Source: Tetranychus cinnabarinus
Lineage: Eukaryota > Arthropoda > Arachnida > Trombidiformes > Tetranychidae
Assembly (NCBI GenBank): GCA_022266195.1
Contig: WHVY01000006.1
Span: 4,898,001-4,962,000, forward strand
Length of the DNA stretch: 64,000 nucleotides
Reading direction: 5' to 3'
Position 1 is the first letter of the stretch, and each line of letters starts with the position of its first letter. Shown here piece after piece: positions 39,901 through 51,800 of the stretch. The notes below the pieces were generated by a model. The model saw nothing but the letters and a program-made list of their open reading frames with translations, searched no databases and had not been told where the DNA came from. A program made the position numbers and the translations under genes.

Positions 39901-42900
39901 ATAAATTAAGTAATGGTTGGTAATATTGGATGGCAAAAAGGTGAAGTATATTAAGAATGAGAACAAAAAAGTATACGTCAATTACCAATATAAAAGCGTA
40001 AAGGTATAAATCTTTTCAACTGAGAAACATGGTGATGGTTATGATGATAGGAATGGTTATACAGAATACATTTCTTGCTGTTAATAACAAATTATTCTAT
40101 TGGAAAACATTTTCATCCCAACTTGTTCTTTTGTTTTTCTTGTTTCATCCCTTTTCTTGTTCATTATTTGTCCCTACTTTTGCCTCCCAACAAACTTGAG
40201 CTCATTCATCGGATGAGAGAGTAAAAGATGTAATAATCAACTAATAATTGAGATAACATTTGTTTTCTCTTGTTATCAGTTTAAGTAAATACACTTTTTT
40301 ACAATAGCAATCATTTTCGATACGTCAACAAAAATTGCATCATGAATGCTGAAATTGACAGAACAAAAATGGGATCTGTAATTGATCAATAGAAAAGTAA
40401 AGGCCAAACTCGTTGATCGATCCAAAGTGAAACTCTATCAAAATGTTAAAATGCAAATTTTATCCTTTTCCTGTCGTTTACATGATTATTAAAAAAACAG
40501 TTTTGCTGAGATTCCATTTTCTTTCATAGAATTAATTTTTTTCAATCAAATTTATTTTCCAAACCAACCATTGTCAGCATTTAGTAAACTCATTATTTTA
40601 AAGATTATCTTTGAATTATGTAAATGAATTTCTCTTCTGTTCAATTCTGTTGAAAGATTTGAAAATTCAATCTGATATGATTCACTCTGGACTAATGAGC
40701 TGCCCATTAATTGTTCATTAAAGTTGAACGTCATTTAAACAGAAATTTGTAAACACGAAAATTTCGTTAACTTTTTTCTCTCATTTGGCGATAATGATTA
40801 TGATAATTAGCAACATCAAACTGACCATTAAAAGGCATTAAACTGTATACTGTTCATAATGAGATTTTTTGCACAAAAAAAAGGTTTAACCAAAACAATT
40901 TGCTCAGTTGAACAGGGAAAAACTGAAAATGATTGTTCATAAGTCGATTCATTAGACATGAATTTCAATGCAAAAAAGAAAAAACGAAAAGTCGAATTCA
41001 GCAATTTCATGATGAATATCAGAACATTATGAAAGTAGAAAAAGTTGACCATTAATAACTAGTGATTAATCAGCTGAACAACAGAAGATGAAATATGAAA
41101 TAAAGAATTTGAAAGAATCAGATTGAAATATTGGCAGAGAAAAAAAATTTTCTTGTAATTCTTTGACTTTATCCAGCATCTTGCTGAGCCAAGTTTGCGT
41201 TACGAATAAAAATGACCAGAAAATGTCCATTTATTTATGGTGAAACTTGCAATTGAAAAGGGAAAGAGAAGAGAATGAGAAGCGCAAAAGGAGCAAAAAT
41301 TGTCATCCAATTGTTTGATAAATGTTCATCTTCGGTCAACTGAGAAAAGTGTTTTTGTTACAGTTTATTCTTGAACTGTAAGAAACATGAAGTTGTTGGC
41401 AAGTTGAAGTCAAATAAATGATGAGCTGAGATGAAATGAATAACAATTTAAAGTGAAAAATTGAGTTTCCAATCATTTTACTTGAAACCATCAAAACAGT
41501 TGCAACTCTTGAGTTGACAATTTATTGCAATATTAAAGATTACATTGATACAAGCAACTATTGTTGATGAAAAAAATGTAAAGCTTAGGTTCAACAACAA
41601 AAGCAATAAGTTGAATATTGAATTATTAATAGGTGAGTTGGGTGAGCGGCATAAAGAGATCAACGAACAAAACGAAAAAAGAAAATAGTTTTATTTTCAT
41701 TTTTCTCACATTTTTTCTTCTCATTTATATTTTACTTTTTTTTTCTTTGCTTTGCTTTTTTTCTTCCTTTTGTCTACTTCTTGTTGTATCGAAGCAAAAG
41801 TATATAAACATGTTATTTACCACTCTTTGTTGTCTAATAATTCATGAACATGACATTCTCAGTGTAATACTTGTTTTCATCCTTCATTCCTTTTATCATT
41901 TCACTTTCTATTTTTGCTCTTTCATCTCTTTATTTGTTCATCTCTTGAGCTTCGCCATCATTCCTCAACAGTTTACCTTTTGACTTTCACCAGTGAGAAT
42001 AAAATTCTCAGTTTTCCACTCTTGTCTACACTTGGGCAACTTCCGTTTTCCGCCACTCAATTGTCATCAATTTGATTCTCATTATTGTCTTTGTTTTGAT
42101 TCTCTGAGTTTCTTTTCTCAACAACTTTTTCTCTTTGCTTCAAACATGATGACAATCGATGCATTCTCATCTTGTAACAGAAACTTGTTCAACTCCAAGT
42201 GACCAAATCCATAGCTATTGAGTTGCTTCATTAATATCAAGTTGTACTTTAATTTAGCATTTTCGTCTTCTTCTTCATTTTTCTTTCTGGAAAATGTTGA
42301 GAATTTTTTTCTCTTTCAAGTTCTTTCTTTCGTGTCTCACTCATAATGTTGAGTCAAGATTGTCTCGAGAGAAATCACAACAAAATGTGAAGAGAACACA
42401 AAAAATGATGAAAAGACAAGTTATCAACTGGGAGGGAAAAAAGTTATTTTTACAAATTTATTTTTATTCTTCATTCTTTTTGCTCTTTATTTTTCGTCGA
42501 GAATATTTTTCCAGTCTTGCATCAACTTTTCGTGTTTCCGAAAACTTCTCAACAATCAACTTGTCAAAAATTCTTGCTTTCAGATTCAGGGATTCATCTA
42601 ATGGAAAGAGTAAAATTTTGATCGATATTTTCGATTTTTTTCTTTCTACAATTAGAAGTTCTAAAAGTGAACCAGAAAATGTTATCTTTTCTGAATAAAT
42701 AAACATGAACTTTACAAAACATCAATCACGATGAAAATAATTATTCAAGATGAAACTGCACAACCTTTCATTCCCAGTGTTTTTCAATGTTCATTCAATG
42801 CTGCAAAAAAGTTTCTAGTGAAGTGATGGGGTAAATTGTCTATCACATGTTGATAGTAAATTCAGATGAAAATATTTCAACGAGAAAAAATGCATCAGAA

Positions 42901-45900
42901 AAACAAGGCAATTGATCGACATCTATTTCAAATTATCGAAATTAAATTTTTTTTCATAGATATTTGACATCTAGGTTTCTACATTAATGGCAATGTTGGT
43001 CTGAATCATGTCGAGCTGGCTGGCGACTTCGATGTAAAGAGAGCATCAAAGATGGACTATCTTGTGGCTTGTGGACTTTATGTATTGAGGGAAACATTTC
43101 CAGTTCAGCTTCTCTAACAAAGCCATTATGTGCAGAATCTTTTGCAAAAGCTAAAACCTAAAAGCTCAAATCACATAAAGTCCACTGCCAGTGAATTTTT
43201 TCAGTTGATGCGCCAGTTCCACTTCTTCATCAAACCGTTAAAAAGACTATACAGACTCAGAGGTTCAACATGAAGAAAGTCAATCAGTAAGCTGAATCTG
43301 TTTAAGAAGCAGACTTGTTGATGCCTTAATACAAAAGTAAACCATTTTATTTAGTTTCAATTAACCGATTATCAAAAACACACAAACTTCCAGAAATGAA
43401 CCAAAATATTTTAGAGACTTTTCTTGCGAAAATTTCTTAGCAGCAATTTCATTGTTTGATTTAGCGACGGTACAAAATTAGAAACTACAGCAAGCATTTC
43501 AATTTTGTGTAATCATTCTTGAGACATACAAGGATAAAAAATTGAAATTGCGAGATTGATGAATCTGTTTAGAATTTGAAAGTTGAAAATCCACGAGTTT
43601 TAATGTTTCAACTTTGTTCAGTCCGATGAGCAGATTAGAATCGAAAGTCTGAATAAGTAAACATTGAACAAGCAGGGAAAGCAGAATGATAAAGTAAAAA
43701 TGGAAAGTATGAAAAGAATGGAAAGAATGGAATGAATGGAAACATCCATTGCAAAGTAGTAATTCAGCTAAAATATCCAGCTATTTGCATGATAAAAGTT
43801 GAAACAACAGTCAGAGTATATTCATGTTTACAGTGAAAATAGATCACCATTTGCTTTGCCTTTTTTTGTTTGCCTTTTATTGCAAAGTCAATATTATTCA
43901 ATAGTATCATACACCTTTTATCATGATCATGATCATTTCCTTTTAGTTTTCCTTTTCATCCAATATTTTCCATTCTCTCTCTCTCAACAAATTTCTCATG
44001 TTAAAAGTTGTTGATTTACTTCAACACAGTGTTCGCCCTCCTTTTCAATGCTTCAACATTTCTTTCCCTAAATGAGGTGAAGTGTTGAGGAATGAAAGAA
44101 GAAGCAAGAAAAAATGAGGGAAAATGTTGATGGACAAATTGTTGCTGAAAAGAGGAGGAAAAGAAAAGTTGGTTAATATATCAAAGTGAGAAAATGAATT
44201 GAGACAAAATTGGAAGAGCGTGTAAAGAGTGGAAAAGAAATTGTTCAAGGTAATAGAAACTCTGGACAACATTGAATCATCAATATTATTGCAACTTTTT
44301 TCTTCTCTTCTCATTTTCTCTCCTTTTTTCTCTTCTCTCAAAATATTCTTGACACTACAGTTTCTATCTATTTTCTTACTCTCACTTCGATCAGACTTTC
44401 CTTCTTGAACTAATACTTGAGCAACATCTTGAGCTGCAAGTTATTTAGTTCAATTATTTTCTTGTCATTATCATAGATAAGATCTTCATGACGATAAGGA
44501 TCGTTCATATGCTCAAATCTCATACTAAAAATATTCGAGAAATAACTTTGAATAAACAATATTTCGAGTTTCGATTCTCGTTCTTAGATGCCAGCTTGGT
44601 CAGACAAAACTCAATCATTCTCATTTCTATCATCAAATACTTTTGGTAATTTGGTTTCATGTAAAAGTGAAAATAGATGATCCATTGAAAAACTTCATTT
44701 TAGTCATTTTCCATTTGCTGCGACTTTCTAATTAAAGAATAGAAAATTAATTTTTTCTCATTTTTTGACTCTTTTTTAGTGGAAGAATACCTTTCAAGAT
44801 GCATTCAAAGCGCTGCGTCTATGACTTTTTGAAATGGTGTAAATAGTGAAGTTGAATGAAGGCTCAAAGAGAATGCATCAACTTGAATACTAACTTCTGA
44901 TAAAATTCAATCTGTTAACGACATTCATAAGCCTATTCTGTTTATGAGATTAGCTGTGAAATTAAAAAGTTATTCTTACTTTGTATTCATAATCATAGGC
45001 AAACCTTAGTTATCCAATTATCAAACTGAGTTTGTTATTTTGCCTTGTTAGTAACAAATAAGATCAAATTGAATTTAAAGGTTTGCCTTGTTACTTTCGA
45101 ATGAACTCTTTCATGAACAAACCTATGATCATACATTTAGCAAGCAAATGAGCACCTTGTTTGTCTTTTATTCCGATTCCACTTCAACATTTTTCTCCTG
45201 AAAATTTCTCAATGAATGTATCACTTTGCAATTATGAGAAAACCAATCTCGAGAAAATTTGACTAAACTCGTAATAAGAGATTTTATTGAAGAAATTTAT
45301 TCCGAAATCGATTGATTCTCTTTGAATAGAAAAAGCCAGGTAAATCACCGAATAAGAAAATTGCTAAAAATGAACATTTCTCGATTGATGCTTTTGAGAA
45401 ATATTTTAAACTTTGAACTTTCGAAATTCAGTTTATTGGTAAAATCATGGGAACTTGTGAATGATTAAAATATGAAATATAAATCCATTTTCAAACAGTT
45501 GATTGATTAATGATTTCGTTGACACATAAACTATGACGATTAATGGAAAAGTGTTTTCTTTTCCTCAGTCCAAGTTTCATTGTTTCGAAATGAAAATTCA
45601 ATTATTTCATTGAATTTACCATGATGCAACTTCAAGACATTTATCATAATTATGTTATCATAAATCTATTTATCACTCGTTTCTCATCCAACTTTGCCCG
45701 ATCAGATAATTCAATTCAATTGTCTAACCACAGACAACACACACTTGTGAGAAATAGTTTTCAGTGGAAAAGGAAGAAACTCGGATTGAATTTAAACAGT
45801 TAAACATGATAGATCAATTGAAATGAAGATTCAATTGCGACGATAAAGAAAACAATAGAAAGAATCTAGAGAAGAGAAAAAAGTTAAATTATTCTTCTCT

Positions 45901-48843
45901 TCCCTTTGCACTAGCATTTGTTCCATGTACTAACTTCACTCTCAACTCTTTCAAATTGACTGACAAAGCAAAGAGAAAAAAATCGAAAATTAAAATTCCA
46001 TCAGAGTTTTCTCAATTGGGACTGTCATAGATTATTGGATTAACCAATTTCCACCAGTTTCACTTAACCACCTTTAAGGTTACAGCTTGGCCGAGCAAAA
46101 AGTAAACCAATCTTTCATGGTAAATGATAATGAGAACAAACAGAAAAATGGAAAACCAGAAAAACAAATGAAATCGCAATAAATTTCAATAACTTTTTTT
46201 CACCAATTTACTCTTTCCTTTTAATGAAGCAAAAGCTTAACAATATTAAACTGAAATCTTGTGAAGGAAAAAAAGGTTGAAATGAAACAGAAGGTTTGAT
46301 TAATGCAAAAATCATCATCAAAAGTAAGCTGATGATGAATGAGAATAATATTCATTTATTATCTGGTGAAAAGTTTCATTCCATTTTCAGTCTTCTTTCT
46401 TTTTCTTTCCTCTCCTCTCTCAACCCATTTCTACTCAGCCGCCAACTGACTGAAAAGTGAAGAATGAAAAACCTCTAATTGTTTAATAATAGTGATAAAT
46501 GAATTGTTGAATTGATTCTATGAGACAAAAAATAGTTCATCAATTATTGAAAAGAGATGAGTAAAGTGTTTACTGTGGTAAAACAGAATGAAGGGGAAAA
46601 AGGGAAAAATTTGGCTAACTTTGAATAGAAGAAAAAAAGAGAGAAAATAGAAACTCGAAAATCAATGACTGGGAGTAATATTTATCACATTAACTGGCTA
46701 ATATGCTGTAAGGTATGATAATAATGATGATAATTATGCTTTGGAACAATAAAAGTCGCAACCTTTTCTGTTAGTTTTTGCAACTTTCATTGTTCGAGTT
46801 GAACATTTTCTGGACACTTTTACTCCCTTCAAGAATGCGATTAGAGTTTTATCGACTTTTCTCTTGGAATTTGTCAAATTCTTGATTCGACAATCAATCC
46901 AGTTTTCTTGTCAACTTGATTACATTTTGTTTGGCCTTTGCGCTCAAAAGCAACATTTCTCTCGGTCGACGCTTTCATTACTCTTCAATACTTATTGCGG
47001 AATTTTGTTGAAAGAAGAGAAAAAAAGTTTTCTTCTCTTTAACCAGATACATTTTCCTGTCAATGTAATGGAAATATTGTTACATTTTTGAGCATTCATC
47101 TGTTATCCTGGCATTCTAGTCCAGCTAGAGATTGAACTTGATTGATAGCATGTAAACTGGGAATGCAAAATTCCAATGAAGAAGGAAAAAGGTTTCAAGA
47201 CTTTTTTCTCGATACTTTGTCTTCAAGTGTGCTTCTTACGCATTCATGTTTCAGTGTCTCGACTGTTCACTTCACTCACTTTAGGTTCATCAACAGAGGG
47301 AAAATGTTGAACTTATTGCTGAGGAAAGGCAAAGAAACAAATGTGCTACTTGGACTTGTTTCACCAGACAACATTGATTTCGGTGAAACATTCTTTTCGC
47401 AACACTCATCCATTCAAGTATCACAAAATAATCTTCATCACGAATCATCATTATCAGCATCATCATTTATCAAATAATCTTTTTTTTATATTTCACTGCC
47501 TTCCATTGCTTACAACAGGACATAACTATGAACCACTTGGATGGATAAATGATGATGATAATGATGATGAAGGATGAAGCATTTTCAAGAAGCATCAGGC
47601 AATGATGGAAAGAAGCGCTATGAAAGTAATGATTAAATGATGATACAAGTTTAAATGCTAAAAACTGATACTCGAGCTCTTATTATGCACACAAAAGTGA
47701 AGATTAAAGATGAAAATAAATGATGGAACAATTTATTTTGATTAAAATCATAATTCATTAATAAACGATTGCGGTCAATTATTACCGCATCAAACTTGGA
47801 AAATTTGAATCTCTTTAGAAATCCATTTCGAAATTTTCTTTTCACAAAATCACTTTTCTCAACTTGACAGGGAATGATAAAAATTGACATTTTTTCAAAA
47901 TCCAAATTCGAATAATAAATTGTGAAAAATTTGAGCCTTTTGAAAATTCTGTTGGCAGGGAATGAGTATGAATAGAAGATGAAGAAAATCACTTTTAAAC
48001 TTTATGCTCTTAACGATTGCGCTTTGATTGGTCAAGAAGAGTGAAACAAGTGAAGGAAAAACAAAATTGGATAAGTGTTTGTATCAATGATTTTGATGAT
48101 TTTGTTCAACTTTTCCATGATAATGTTGTTGTTTAAGGATAAAATAGTAACGATAAAATTGAATAAATGACAATTGAAGGGGAAAAGATGAGCAAGTTGA
48201 AGAGATGAGAGTATAAGAGAAGGTAAATTAAAGGTGAAATTGTGTGAAAAGAGTCTTGTCCTTATTCACCTTGATTGATATGGTCAATTGAAGAGGATAA
48301 AGTAAATGATAATCAAATAATACACTTTTAAGGTTACAGAATTGTAATCAATGTAGTGACCATTTCGATTACCATCACTTTAATAATACCAACCATCATC
48401 ATCATCATCACATCATGCTTATTCTCATTTATTCAATCTTCTTATATAAACTCAATTTTCTGCATCACCTGAAGTAATGAAAATGTTGCACTATTATGTT
48501 AATGATAAAACAACATTCAAACTCGTCTTATATTGGCAATTGACAGAAATTCACATTTCCAAGTAAAAGTTGAACAGGAAACTGGTAAAGCAAAAGTTTC
48601 CTGTTGAACCAATAAACTTGGTTCGAAATGGAAAATGATTTTATGAGAAAAGCGATTCGAAAAAAAATGAATTTTTTTCTTTTCCTTTTTTTGCAGCGAC
48701 TTCTTACCATAAGTTGTCCACAAAATTTACCAAAATTTGAAGTATCTTGTGTTGTTGCAACAGGAAGAGTTGATGCATTGGCAGGTTTCCTGGTTTGTTT
48801 TTCATGGATTCTGACATAACCATACTCACAGGCTGGATGCTCT
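26861..48843 (-). CDS. Multi-CUB / LDLa / transmembrane protein, LEV-10- or Neto-like (5' partial)
   Basis: Large single-pass membrane protein. Five exons are visible: 48843-48708, 39562-39403, 36330-36116, 34822-33090, 27941-26861. Splice phases agree at every junction (1,107 residues visible). Order: CUB modules in the first four exons (signatures CEYGYVRIHE...FGKFCGQ, SPNYPGFYPRNKTCHY, VTVYDGPS...LLQFCGTG, then more divergent, expanded CUB-like units). Next come one LDLa repeat with paired Cys (CPEFNFC...CDGVKHCPSGYDES), a transmembrane helix (LLVFCSLALVTMVAIVAGIL) and a tail rich in Ser, His and Asn. CUB arrays followed by LDLa and one membrane helix are the architecture of LEV-10 and Neto, auxiliary proteins that cluster neurotransmitter receptors. 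Function here is inferred from architecture only. The start and signal peptide lie beyond 48,843, outside my recognition or the window. Possible alternative: an arthropod CUB/LDLa orphan of unknown role. Confidence 0.85.
29177..29335 (+). CDS. Possible plus-strand exon inside an opposite-strand intron, unknown protein
   Basis: Bounded by an acceptor-like ATCATTAG and a donor-like GTGACA; 53 codons open, phase 0. The translation, from KMFIKPVIDEVERKLNNL to EHLEYAKICAK, is balanced, amphipathic and unlike the Phe/Lys-rich noise around it. I do not recognise a family. No partner exon was found nearby, so it may be chance. Confidence 0.25.
30945..31085. repeat. Degenerate tandem region built on CTGGGAGT
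   Basis: The motif (C/A)TGGGAGT(T/G)(G/A)A recurs about seven times with spacers of 10-25 bases. The same octamer is scattered elsewhere in the non-coding parts of the window. Confidence 0.55.
33090..34822 (-). CDS. CUB/LDLa protein large exon: several CUB units
   Basis: A 1,733-bp exon with acceptor TCTCCAG and donor GTGAGG. It completes the CUB begun upstream (CPLDRVTVYDGPS, LLQFCGTG). It then carries at least two further divergent CUB-like units with long Ser-rich inserts, and the start of one more (CTTNAID ... FKCRWIFVWYPNKFVSL). Cys are regularly spaced. Shadow frames on the other strand are ignored. Confidence 0.85.
34823..36115 (-). other. Intron of CUB/LDLa gene, nothing recognised
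   Basis: AT-rich, no repeat or gene seen. Confidence 0.7.
36116..36330 (-). CDS. CUB/LDLa protein exon: start of next CUB domain
   Basis: A 215-bp exon with acceptor TTTTACAG and donor GTAAGA. It contains CRLLSPNYPGFYPRNKTC, the canonical opening of a CUB domain, with an NKT glycosylation site. Phase 1 in, phase 0 out. Confidence 0.85.
36331..39402 (-). other. Intron of CUB/LDLa gene, nothing recognised
   Basis: AT-rich. Contains CTCCCAGC/CTGGGAGT motifs at about 36,963, 38,416 and 38,934. The frames seen are Phe/Lys-rich noise. Confidence 0.7.
39403..39562 (-). CDS. CUB/LDLa protein exon: end of a CUB domain
   Basis: A 160-bp exon that starts at the first AG after a 447-base AG-free tract and ends at donor GTGAGT. 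It reads SRRAILYSQGNILTLSIILQ, continuing the FCG motif of the previous exon, with the S-x-GN-x-L-x-L strand typical of CUB. Phase 0 in, phase 1 out. Confidence 0.8.
39563..48707 (-). other. Long intron of CUB/LDLa gene
   Basis: About 9.1 kb. The part next to the acceptor (39,565-40,011) has no AG on the minus strand. A more complex patch at 42,990-43,340 carries a 13-bp inverted repeat (GTGGACTTTATGT) but no open frame. A GAATGGAA-type repeat lies at about 43,700-43,745. Nothing else recognised. Confidence 0.65.
39565..40011 (-). promoter_or_regulatory. AG-exclusion zone with pyrimidine-rich tandem repeat before a 3' splice site
   Basis: On the minus strand no AG occurs for 447 bases before the acceptor AG at 39,564-39,563. 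Splicing with a distant branch point requires such an AG-free zone, because the first AG downstream of the branch point is normally used. Part of the zone is a C/T-rich tandem array, CTCCCTGTTCTCC-like, at 39,826-39,880. Confidence 0.6.
48708..48843 (-). CDS. CUB/LDLa protein exon: first visible CUB piece
   Basis: A 136-bp exon, minus strand. Acceptor CATCTAG, donor GTAAGA after CTTATG. It enters in phase 2 and leaves in phase 0. It reads HPACEYGYVRIHE, then a Thr/Ser-rich insert, then FGKFCGQLM. The Cys spacing and FCG turn are those of the second half of a CUB domain. Confidence 0.78.
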
Positions 48844-51800
48844 CTAGATGTGACAAAATGAATGAGTATAAAGTGAGAAAATTGTTGGAATATTTTTTAT
48901 AACAATAAGTAAATCAACTTTTTTTCTACTTGCGATAAATGTATTAATAAAAGCCAATGTGATAATTGTAATAACAATGAAAGTTAAAGGTTGAAAGTAA
49001 TGAGAATAATCATGATAAACAGTGTGAATATTGGTTCAACTCTGCGGGAATGCTAAATGGATCATAAAGAACTTTCTTGGCTGGGAAAATGTATTCAGTT
49101 GTTTACCTGGAATTGTAGCACATAACGAGTATAATGTGCAGCTAAAGTTCAATTTAGTTTGAAATTATTTCACAAAATGACATTTCACTTTGAAACTGCT
49201 GTGCATTAGGAATGTCGTTGGTCATTTAATTGAGCATGAAAGGTTAAAAGGTAAAAGGCTAGAATGGAGAAACAAAATTTTGGTGTAGAGAAAAAATTTA
49301 CTCCCAGAGTTCATGGCGCCCCATTCAGCTAAAATTTATCTCGGATATCATTTCACTCCCAGTTATTGTGATAACCTCAACTCCATGCAGACATTTTGGC
49401 TTGCTATCAAACATGCATGATGAAGTCAGACAGAAAAGCTGTTTCTCAGTTGGAACATTCATTGCTCTTTACTGGTTAAACATTTCGCATCATAAAACAG
49501 ATAAAAGAATCTAAAAAATAGAAACATCATAAAAAGGATTGAATCCATCACATATTCTATTGAAACATTTAACACAGCTGAATGGATTTTCCCATGTTAC
49601 GACTTCACCTCCCATACAATTTTATTTGTAGACAAGCAATTGAATTCGGACAAAATGAATACCTTCTGTGTTCAAATTTTTGCTTTGCTGAAAATTTTAT
49701 CAGAAACCAACTGAACTTCAGAAGATGAGGATTAAAAAGAGCACTTTTCTCTTTTTATTATTAAATCGATCAGAGTCATTGACTTAGTATTCACATAAAT
49801 CACACTATGAGCACTTTTGCTAGCTGCAACTCCCTGACAAAATCGGGGTTTGTCTTTGATTCAATCTCAGATACCAACCAAGGTATCATGATTGTGATGA
49901 TTATCAGGTTGGTTTATTTGAATCTAATTTGTGTTAAACTTGTTCCCATATTTACAGGTATTTGATTAATGTGACTTGGTACAGGGAGTGAAGGACTGGG
50001 ACTAGAGATATTCATCGATATTTTGTTTGTCCATCGAAACAAATTTTACTTTTCGGTAAAGTAGCGACGAATCTTGATAACTATCGATATTTTTGCCATA
50101 TCGCATATTGGTATCGGAAAAATATTCGTCACCCTTTATTAACAGGGAAAGAGGTGCAGGGAGTGCAAATGGTTTTGGCAAGAAATGATGAGAGTGAAAG
50201 CTGATATTTTTAATTTTTTGCTTGAAGATAGTCTGCATTAAGATTAAGATTATTTTCGATGTCTATTGAATTTATCGTAATCAGCAGAACAAAATTTTCG
50301 ATCAGTCATGCTCGCAGCAAGCTTTAGTAAAATTTTGAATTAGACACAAAAAATATGCATAATAATGGAAATGAATTTGTTCGTTTAAACTTTGCACTTT
50401 TCGTTGAAGCATTCAGTTTAGTTTGTTGAAAGTTCATGTGGATAGAAATAATGAAATTACACCTTTGAAACAAATACAAACTCATTACTCTACCTGAGCC
50501 TGGTTGACGTTTTTACGATGTTGGAATTGTTTATCATCAAAAAGAAAAGTCTTTTTTTTCATTAAACTTTTTTTTCTTCTTTTCCATTATTACTTGTTTT
50601 TAACCTCTTCATTTCGAGCCTAAATTCTTGAAGCTTCTGGTTGCTTAGCTAAAGTTCATTGACTATCATGGACTTATGGACTCGCTGGAAATGTCATCAT
50701 TGAATGAAAAAAAAGAAAAGGTAAAAGGAAAAGAAGATGAAAATATTTAACCAAAAATAAGAGGATAAACATGAGATAGTCTTATATAACATGTTACATT
50801 TCAAGATAATGGGCAGAGTAATAAGAATGAATGTGATGAAACAAGATGAAAACTTTAAAAGGTGATATTTTTGTGTCTATTTCTTTATCCATGAAAAGAT
50901 AAATGGAGCGATATATGAGTGTTTTCCTTGATTCTTTCAAGTGTTTACCTTTCAACCTTTCCTTTTTTGTTCATCATTTTTACTTGCCATCTTCAATAGT
51001 TGAACAGAACAGAATTTATAATGTGAATCAATCAGTTGAATAAGGGTTCAGTGAACATGAAAAGACAGTCAAGGACAGAAACAAAAGAAATAAGTGGATG
51101 AACAATGAATTTAGCAAATAAACTTTCAAACATTTTCCATCACTAAACATGAAAAGAGAAAAAGAAATATCAATTTAAATGCTTCAAATTTCATGTTAAT
51201 AATGGTTAATGTTTTTCTCGCTTGGAATGTAAACTGTTGAACTCGAAATGATTGACTGAAAGTAGGCTGGTCAAGGTATGAAAAGAGTTTCAAGTTGAGA
51301 AAAAAATTGTCACGAAATTAATCAATTGAGATTACAGAACTTTTTTTTTCATTCCAAAGTTGAACCAAAATATGAATTTGTGTAAACGCATAAATATCGT
51401 TATTGAATAAACAAGATACTCTGAAATCTGTAAACTTATTCAAGTTCGTTTGACTGTAAGAAAATGAACTTTTTTTTCTTCCTTTTTTTCTTCTTCTTTT
51501 TCAAGTTTACAATTTTTCCTCAATTCCGAGGCACTTTAATATTGCATTATCCATGTTGGTTGACATGCAAAACATCAATTTGAGTTGTAATATCATCGCT
51601 CAGGATAAACTAAATAAATCAAAAGGAAGGAAGAGAGAGAAAAGTTTAAAGCGAAGAGAAAAAAAAGATGAATTTTCAATGCAAGTTTACACAAACACAA
51701 GAGTTTAATCAACCAGGTATGAATTGAAATTGAACCTTAACATTTTCTCTCCATTTCTGAGCAGAATAAAGTTCACTTGGGAATTTGCTATTTTGCTAAA

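Noticed and set aside
39565..39988. N-terminal part of the minus-strand frame around the CUB exon
   Set aside because: Its Leu/Phe/Ser-rich composition comes from the AG-free pyrimidine tract; the CUB-like residues and phase match begin only at 39,562.
41633..42698. Several 70-130 codon frames in the long CUB-gene intron
   Set aside because: Phe/Leu/Ser-rich translations of T-rich sequence, no splice or domain support.
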